Assembly: GCA_003649845.1 (NCBI GenBank)
Contig: QMTB01000051.1
Span: forward strand, 1 to 8,855
DNA from: Thermoplasmata archaeon
Lineage (GTDB): Archaea; Thermoplasmatota; E2; DHVEG-1
Length of the DNA stretch: 8,855 bases
Reading direction: 5' to 3'
The notes below the pieces were generated by a model. It was given only the letters and a program-made list of their open reading frames with translations, was not told where the DNA came from and did not search any database. Position 1 is the first letter of the stretch; every line of letters starts with the position of its first letter. Both the position numbers and the translations under genes were made by a program. This document shows, one piece after another, positions 5,998 through 8,855 of the stretch.

Positions 5998-6870
5998 ATG
6001 GAGATATATTCAATAGATTCAAATGGCAAAGATATTACTCGTATTACATTTACAGGTTTATATCATAGAATAATGGGTTTAGATGTAACAGGTAGATATC
6101 TAGTTGTTACTCGTATTGTTAATGATACTAATCCACCATATGGTATAGGGGATGAGGATAAGAAAAGTCTATGGCTTACAGATTTAAAAGAAGGAAAAGA
6201 GAAATTACTTACAGATATAAAAAATAATGCAGAGGGTGATAGTTTTTCGCCAGATGGTGAATGGATTGTGTTTTATATGAGCGTATATGGTGAAAATCAG
6301 AGTGATATATATAAGATAAGGAGGGATGGTTCTAATTTAACTAGGCTTACATTTACTAGTAATATATCTGAGTGTGATCCTGCTTGGTCGAATAATGGTA
6401 GTAGAATCGCCTTTATTTCTTATAGTCTAGATAAACCTCGTTTTATTTTAAAAACAATGGATGTAGATGGTAAAAACATTAGAACAATCTATGATTGTAA
6501 TGATAATATCTCTACACCTAGTTTTCCACCAGGGGTATATGATCCATCTTGGAGTACAGATGATCAATGGATTATCTTTGAGAAACCTGTTAGTTATAAA
6601 GGTGAGAATGGAGGAGCGGGAGTATGGCATATATTTAAGATAAGAGTAGATAGAGCTAATCTTATAGATTTAAGTAGTGGTAGAAATATGGCAGAGTATC
6701 TACCTTCATTTTCGGAGGATGGACATAATATTATTTTTACAGCGAGATATAATGATTCTGGTAACATTAAAATTGATATATTTAAGATGGATGAGAATGG
6801 CTTGAGTCTAGTGAAGCTAACAGATGATAAAGGTTATAATGAGTTTGGAATCTGGGTTAAGCATAGATAA
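5998..6870 (+). CDS. TolB-like (PD40/WD40-type) beta-propeller, body of a broken lipoprotein
   Basis: This 290-residue part repeats the PD40 blade pattern D..(W/F)SPDG..I.F: LDVTGRYLVVTR (28-39), DSFSPDGEWIVFYM (81-94), DPAWSNNGSRIAFIS (127-141), DPSWSTDDQWIIFE (182-195) and LPSFSEDGHNIIFTAR (235-250), with linkers of the type DIYKIRRDGSNLTRLT. This gives about six blades, as in TolB and the N-terminal propeller of prolyl oligopeptidase-like enzymes; no peptidase domain follows. Such propellers bind proteins or ligands, and with the upstream lipobox this one would be tethered outside the membrane. The ATG at 5998 is the first normal start after the nonsense codon and has GGAGAT at 5986-5991, but it begins inside blade one. 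The frame ends eight bases before the carrier gene, suggesting one operon. Binding partner unknown. Confidence 0.8.
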   Translation: MEIYSIDSNGKDITRITFTGLYHRIMGLDVTGRYLVVTRIVNDTNPPYGIGDEDKKSLWLTDLKEGKEKLLTDIKNNAEGDSFSPDGEWIVFYMSVYGENQSDIYKIRRDGSNLTRLTFTSNISECDPAWSNNGSRIAFISYSLDKPRFILKTMDVDGKNIRTIYDCNDNISTPSFPPGVYDPSWSTDDQWIIFEKPVSYKGENGGAGVWHIFKIRVDRANLIDLSSGRNMAEYLPSFSEDGHNIIFTARYNDSGNIKIDIFKMDENGLSLVKLTDDKGYNEFGIWVKHR

Positions 6871-6878
6871 TGGGATGA

Positions 6879-7643
6879 GTGGTAGATGAATCTATTATTA
6901 TTTATATACCTCTAATCTTCTTTTTTGTAGCTTTTATATTTTCAATGATTGGAATGGGTGGAGCGCAACTATATGTTCCAATATTATTCTGGTTAGGTAT
7001 GGATCTTAAAACCCAGGCTATACCTCTCGCTATGCTTCTCAATGTTGTAAATAGTTTATCTGCCACTATTATATATACTTCAGAGAAGCTTGTTGAATGG
7101 CGAATGGCATTACCTTTTGCATTGGCTATGATATTGTTTCCACCTCTTGGAACATGGGTTAATATAGTTTTACCTATGAAGCCTATATTGATAATATTTG
7201 CTTTATTTACAATTGCCTCAGCTATACTGATGCTTAGTAATTGGAAACCAAAGAGAGAGAATTTTTCATCTAAGGATAGATATATAATTGGTTTCTCTGG
7301 TGGTTCATTACTTGGTTTCTTCACCGGTCTTATAGGTAGAGGTGGAGGTAGTTTTGTTACACCATTATTATATATAACTGGTTTAGAAGCAAAAACTGCT
7401 GCAGCTACTTCTGCTTTTACAGTTACCTGCTCCGGGATATCAAGTTTTATATCTCATATTTTCACAGCAGCTCAGCCTGATTGGATACTTTGGATTCTAT
7501 GTATACTATCTGTTATAATTGGAAGTCAAGTAGGCTCTAGGTTTATGTCAACTAAACTTGATTCAAAATATGTGAGGAAACTATTTGGGGTAACTCTTTT
7601 AGGAGTAGCATTGATACTTATTATTCAAACATTTCTAATGTGA
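6879..7643 (+). CDS. TauE/SafE family membrane carrier (sulfite/organic anion exporter-like)
   Basis: This is a 254-residue membrane protein of the TauE/SafE (formerly DUF81) family, whose studied members export sulfite, sulfoacetate or related organic anions. The sequence shows two half-repeats typical of the family: FIFSMIGMGGAQLYVPILFW (20-38) and GFFTGLIGRGGGSFVTPLLY (146-165), each a glycine-rich loop followed by a hydrophobic helix, with about seven or eight membrane segments in total. Charged residues gather in the central loop (122-134, KPKRENFSSKDR). The start is GTG at 6879, eight bases after the propeller stop, with a weak GGGATGA just before it. The stop TGA overlaps the alternative GTG start of the next gene, so translational coupling is possible. 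The substrate cannot be inferred; no sulfur-metabolism gene is nearby. Confidence 0.85.
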   Translation: MVDESIIIYIPLIFFFVAFIFSMIGMGGAQLYVPILFWLGMDLKTQAIPLAMLLNVVNSLSATIIYTSEKLVEWRMALPFALAMILFPPLGTWVNIVLPMKPILIIFALFTIASAILMLSNWKPKRENFSSKDRYIIGFSGGSLLGFFTGLIGRGGGSFVTPLLYITGLEAKTAAATSAFTVTCSGISSFISHIFTAAQPDWILWILCILSVIIGSQVGSRFMSTKLDSKYVRKLFGVTLLGVALILIIQTFLM

Positions 7644-7648
7644 TAATT

Positions 7649-8131
7649 ATGTATAGGGTTAAACCTATAGGTGTTATACATTCTCCTTTTAGGGAACCAA
7701 AGGATATACCTATACAATCATCAGTAGCTAGAGATATAGAGGGAACAGTTGAGGTATATAAGGAATATATGGAGGGGTTAAAAGATTTAGATGGTTTCTC
7801 TCATATAATTCTGATATACTATTTTCATTTATCTAAAAAGTATTCATTGAAAGTAAAGCCTTTTATGGATGATAATCTTAGAGGTGTTTTCTCAACTCGT
7901 GCTCCAAGTAGACCTAATAATATAGGTTTATCAATAGTTAGATTAATAAAGATAGAAGGAAACATTTTGTATATTAAAGATGTTGATGTAGTAGATGGTA
8001 CACCGTTGTTAGATATTAAACCATATGTTCCAGAGTTTGATGTTAGAGAGGATGTTAGAATAGGTTGGCTTAGAGATAATATATATAAACTATCTGAATC
8101 AAAGGATGATGGGAGATTTATAAAAGATTAG
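7649..8131 (+). CDS. TrmO/TsaA-type SAM-dependent tRNA methyltransferase
   Basis: TrmO (YaeB/TsaA family) methylates the N6 of threonylcarbamoyladenosine at position 37 of certain tRNAs, using S-adenosylmethionine and a beta-barrel fold unlike class I methyltransferases. Motifs, counted from the ATG at 7649: IGVIHSPF (7-14), LKDLDGFSHIILIYYFH (44-60), the signature RGVFSTRAPSRPNNIGLS (78-95) and DVVDGTPLLDIKPYVPEFD (112-130). At about 160 residues it is the short archaeal form lacking the C-terminal domain of the E. coli protein. I prefer the ATG at 7649, which has GTGAT four bases upstream; a GTG at 7640 overlaps the carrier's stop codon and would add three residues. Family assignment is firm; the tRNA substrate in this organism is inferred. 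Confidence 0.88.
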   Translation: MYRVKPIGVIHSPFREPKDIPIQSSVARDIEGTVEVYKEYMEGLKDLDGFSHIILIYYFHLSKKYSLKVKPFMDDNLRGVFSTRAPSRPNNIGLSIVRLIKIEGNILYIKDVDVVDGTPLLDIKPYVPEFDVREDVRIGWLRDNIYKLSESKDDGRFIKD

Positions 8132-8136
8132 GAGGT
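8131..8136 (+). promoter_or_regulatory. Strong ribosome binding site of the class I methyltransferase
   Basis: GGAGGT shares its first base with the last base of the TrmO stop codon and lies seven bases before the TTG at 8144. It fixes that TTG as the start and points to co-translation with the gene before it. Confidence 0.7.
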
Positions 8137-8143
8137 AAAATTT

Positions 8144-8773
8144 TTGGATTCAATAAAAGTATTTGAAGAGTTAGCTTTGGAGTATGATAAATGGTTTGAT
8201 GAGAATAGGTTTGTATATGAATCAGAGCTTAGGGCTATGAAGAGACATCTACCGAAGGGTTTTGGAATAGAAATAGGTGTAGGTACTGGTAGATTCGCGG
8301 TACCTTTAGGTGTAAATATAGGGGTTGAGCCAGCAAAAAATATGGCTCAAATAGCGAGAGGAAGAGGATTAGAGGTTGTAGAGGCAAAAGCAGAGATGTT
8401 ACCATTTAGAAACAATATTTTTGATTACGCGTTAATAGTTGTGACAATATGTTTTGTAGAGAATCCTATAAAAGTTTTAGAGGAGATGAAAAGGATAATT
8501 AAACCAAATGGTTCTCTAATCATTGGTTTGGTAGATAAAGATAGTTTCCTTGGAAAAATATATGAGTTGAAGAAGAATAAAAGTAGATTCTATAAGTATG
8601 CAAAATTTTATTCTACAGAACAGGTTATAAACTGGTTAAAGGAATTAGGGTTTAATCATATTAAAACCTCTCAAACAATTTTTAAACAGTTAGAGGAGAT
8701 AGAAAATATTGAACCAATAAAGGATGGATATGGTAAAGGAGGAATCGTTGTTATATCTAGTTCAAAAGAATAA
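8144..8773 (+). CDS. Class I SAM-dependent methyltransferase (Methyltransf_11 type), substrate unknown
   Basis: A 209-residue Rossmann-fold methyltransferase. Motif I is IEIGVGTGRFAVPLG (42-56) and the acidic residue that binds the SAM ribose is Glu62 in GVEPAKNMA. AKAEMLPFRNNIFDYALIVV (81-100) covers motifs II to IV, and LEEMKRIIKPNGSLIIGLVD (112-131) is the usual post-core helix and strand. The N-terminal part (YDKWFDENRFVYESELRAM) and the later FYKYAKFYSTEQVINWLKELGF match a widespread bacterial and archaeal subgroup with no assigned substrate that I know of. It starts with TTG at 8144, twelve bases after TrmO. Placement beside a tRNA methyltransferase may hint at RNA modification, but small-molecule methylation is equally possible. 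Confidence 0.85.
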   Translation: MDSIKVFEELALEYDKWFDENRFVYESELRAMKRHLPKGFGIEIGVGTGRFAVPLGVNIGVEPAKNMAQIARGRGLEVVEAKAEMLPFRNNIFDYALIVVTICFVENPIKVLEEMKRIIKPNGSLIIGLVDKDSFLGKIYELKKNKSRFYKYAKFYSTEQVINWLKELGFNHIKTSQTIFKQLEEIENIEPIKDGYGKGGIVVISSSKE

Positions 8774-8834
8774 AAATTAATGTATAAAACAAGAAAGAAA
8801 TCCTTGTGTTTAATTTCTAAGATTTCTGCAAAAA

Positions 8835-8842
8835 TTTTTTTT
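8835..8842 (+). terminator. Likely T-tract terminator of the plus-strand cluster
   Basis: T8 lies 62 bases after the methyltransferase stop codon, in a stretch without a continuing plus-strand gene. T-runs of this length are the standard intrinsic termination signal in archaea. No stable hairpin is evident before it. Confidence 0.5.
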
Positions 8843-8855
8843 GATACCTTTACTA

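Noticed and set aside
6448..6630. Minus-strand ORF of 60 codons opposite the propeller
   Set aside because: It is a shadow of conserved blade sequence on the plus strand and has no ribosome binding site of note.
6902..7324. Minus-strand ORF of 140 codons opposite the TauE-type carrier
   Set aside because: It is antisense to a clear membrane carrier, shows no recognisable domain, and its length follows from the codon bias of the sense gene.
8678..8854. Minus-strand frame open from the right edge into the methyltransferase gene
   Set aside because: It would overlap the methyltransferase by about 95 bases on the opposite strand and crosses the T8/A8 tract. The visible part has no recognisable motif.

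Overview
The window reads as a piece of an AT-rich archaeal chromosome, most likely from the Thermoplasmatota or a related euryarchaeal lineage. The pointers are Shine-Dalgarno motifs of the GGAGG/GGTGA type, frequent TTG and GTG starts, heavy use of ATA and AGA codons, and a giant Asn-rich secreted protein combining NosD-type beta-helices, PKD domains and Ig-like repeats, with the tail motif GNYWSDYNGTDSDGDGIGD that is common in archaeal surface proteins. The lineage is an inference from protein style; there is no rRNA or other marker gene.

Layout. Positions 1-119 (minus) hold the N-terminus of a membrane protein cut by the left edge. Positions 120-432 are mostly non-coding, with competing small ORFs and a 10-bp palindrome. 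Positions 433-4713 (minus) encode a secreted protein of about 1,420 residues, nearly half of the window. Positions 4729-5081 are a second gene-poor stretch with a candidate promoter, two palindromes and a doubtful 69-codon ORF. Positions 5082-5780 (minus) encode a 5-formyltetrahydrofolate cyclo-ligase family protein. Divergent from it, a tight plus-strand cluster runs from 5857 to 8773: a TolB-like beta-propeller lipoprotein whose signal peptide is cut off by an in-frame TAA, a TauE/SafE-type membrane carrier, a TrmO/TsaA-type tRNA methyltransferase and a class I SAM-dependent methyltransferase, followed by a T8 tract that is a likely terminator.

How the genes fit together. The plus-strand genes are spaced by 8 nt or less, or about 5-12 nt, so co-transcription is likely. 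Two are SAM-dependent methyltransferases and the divergent neighbour belongs to one-carbon folate chemistry, so a loose one-carbon/methylation theme is possible but unproven. The carrier's substrate cannot be read from sequence.

The most notable points are local. Both genes for exported proteins have damaged or unusual 5' ends: the large protein has no AUG/GUG/UUG able to include its signal peptide, and the lipoprotein has a nonsense codon just after its lipobox. The second beta-helix of the large protein carries a regular five-cysteine ladder. I see no convincing undescribed multi-gene system, and no CRISPR array, transposon, tRNA or rRNA.
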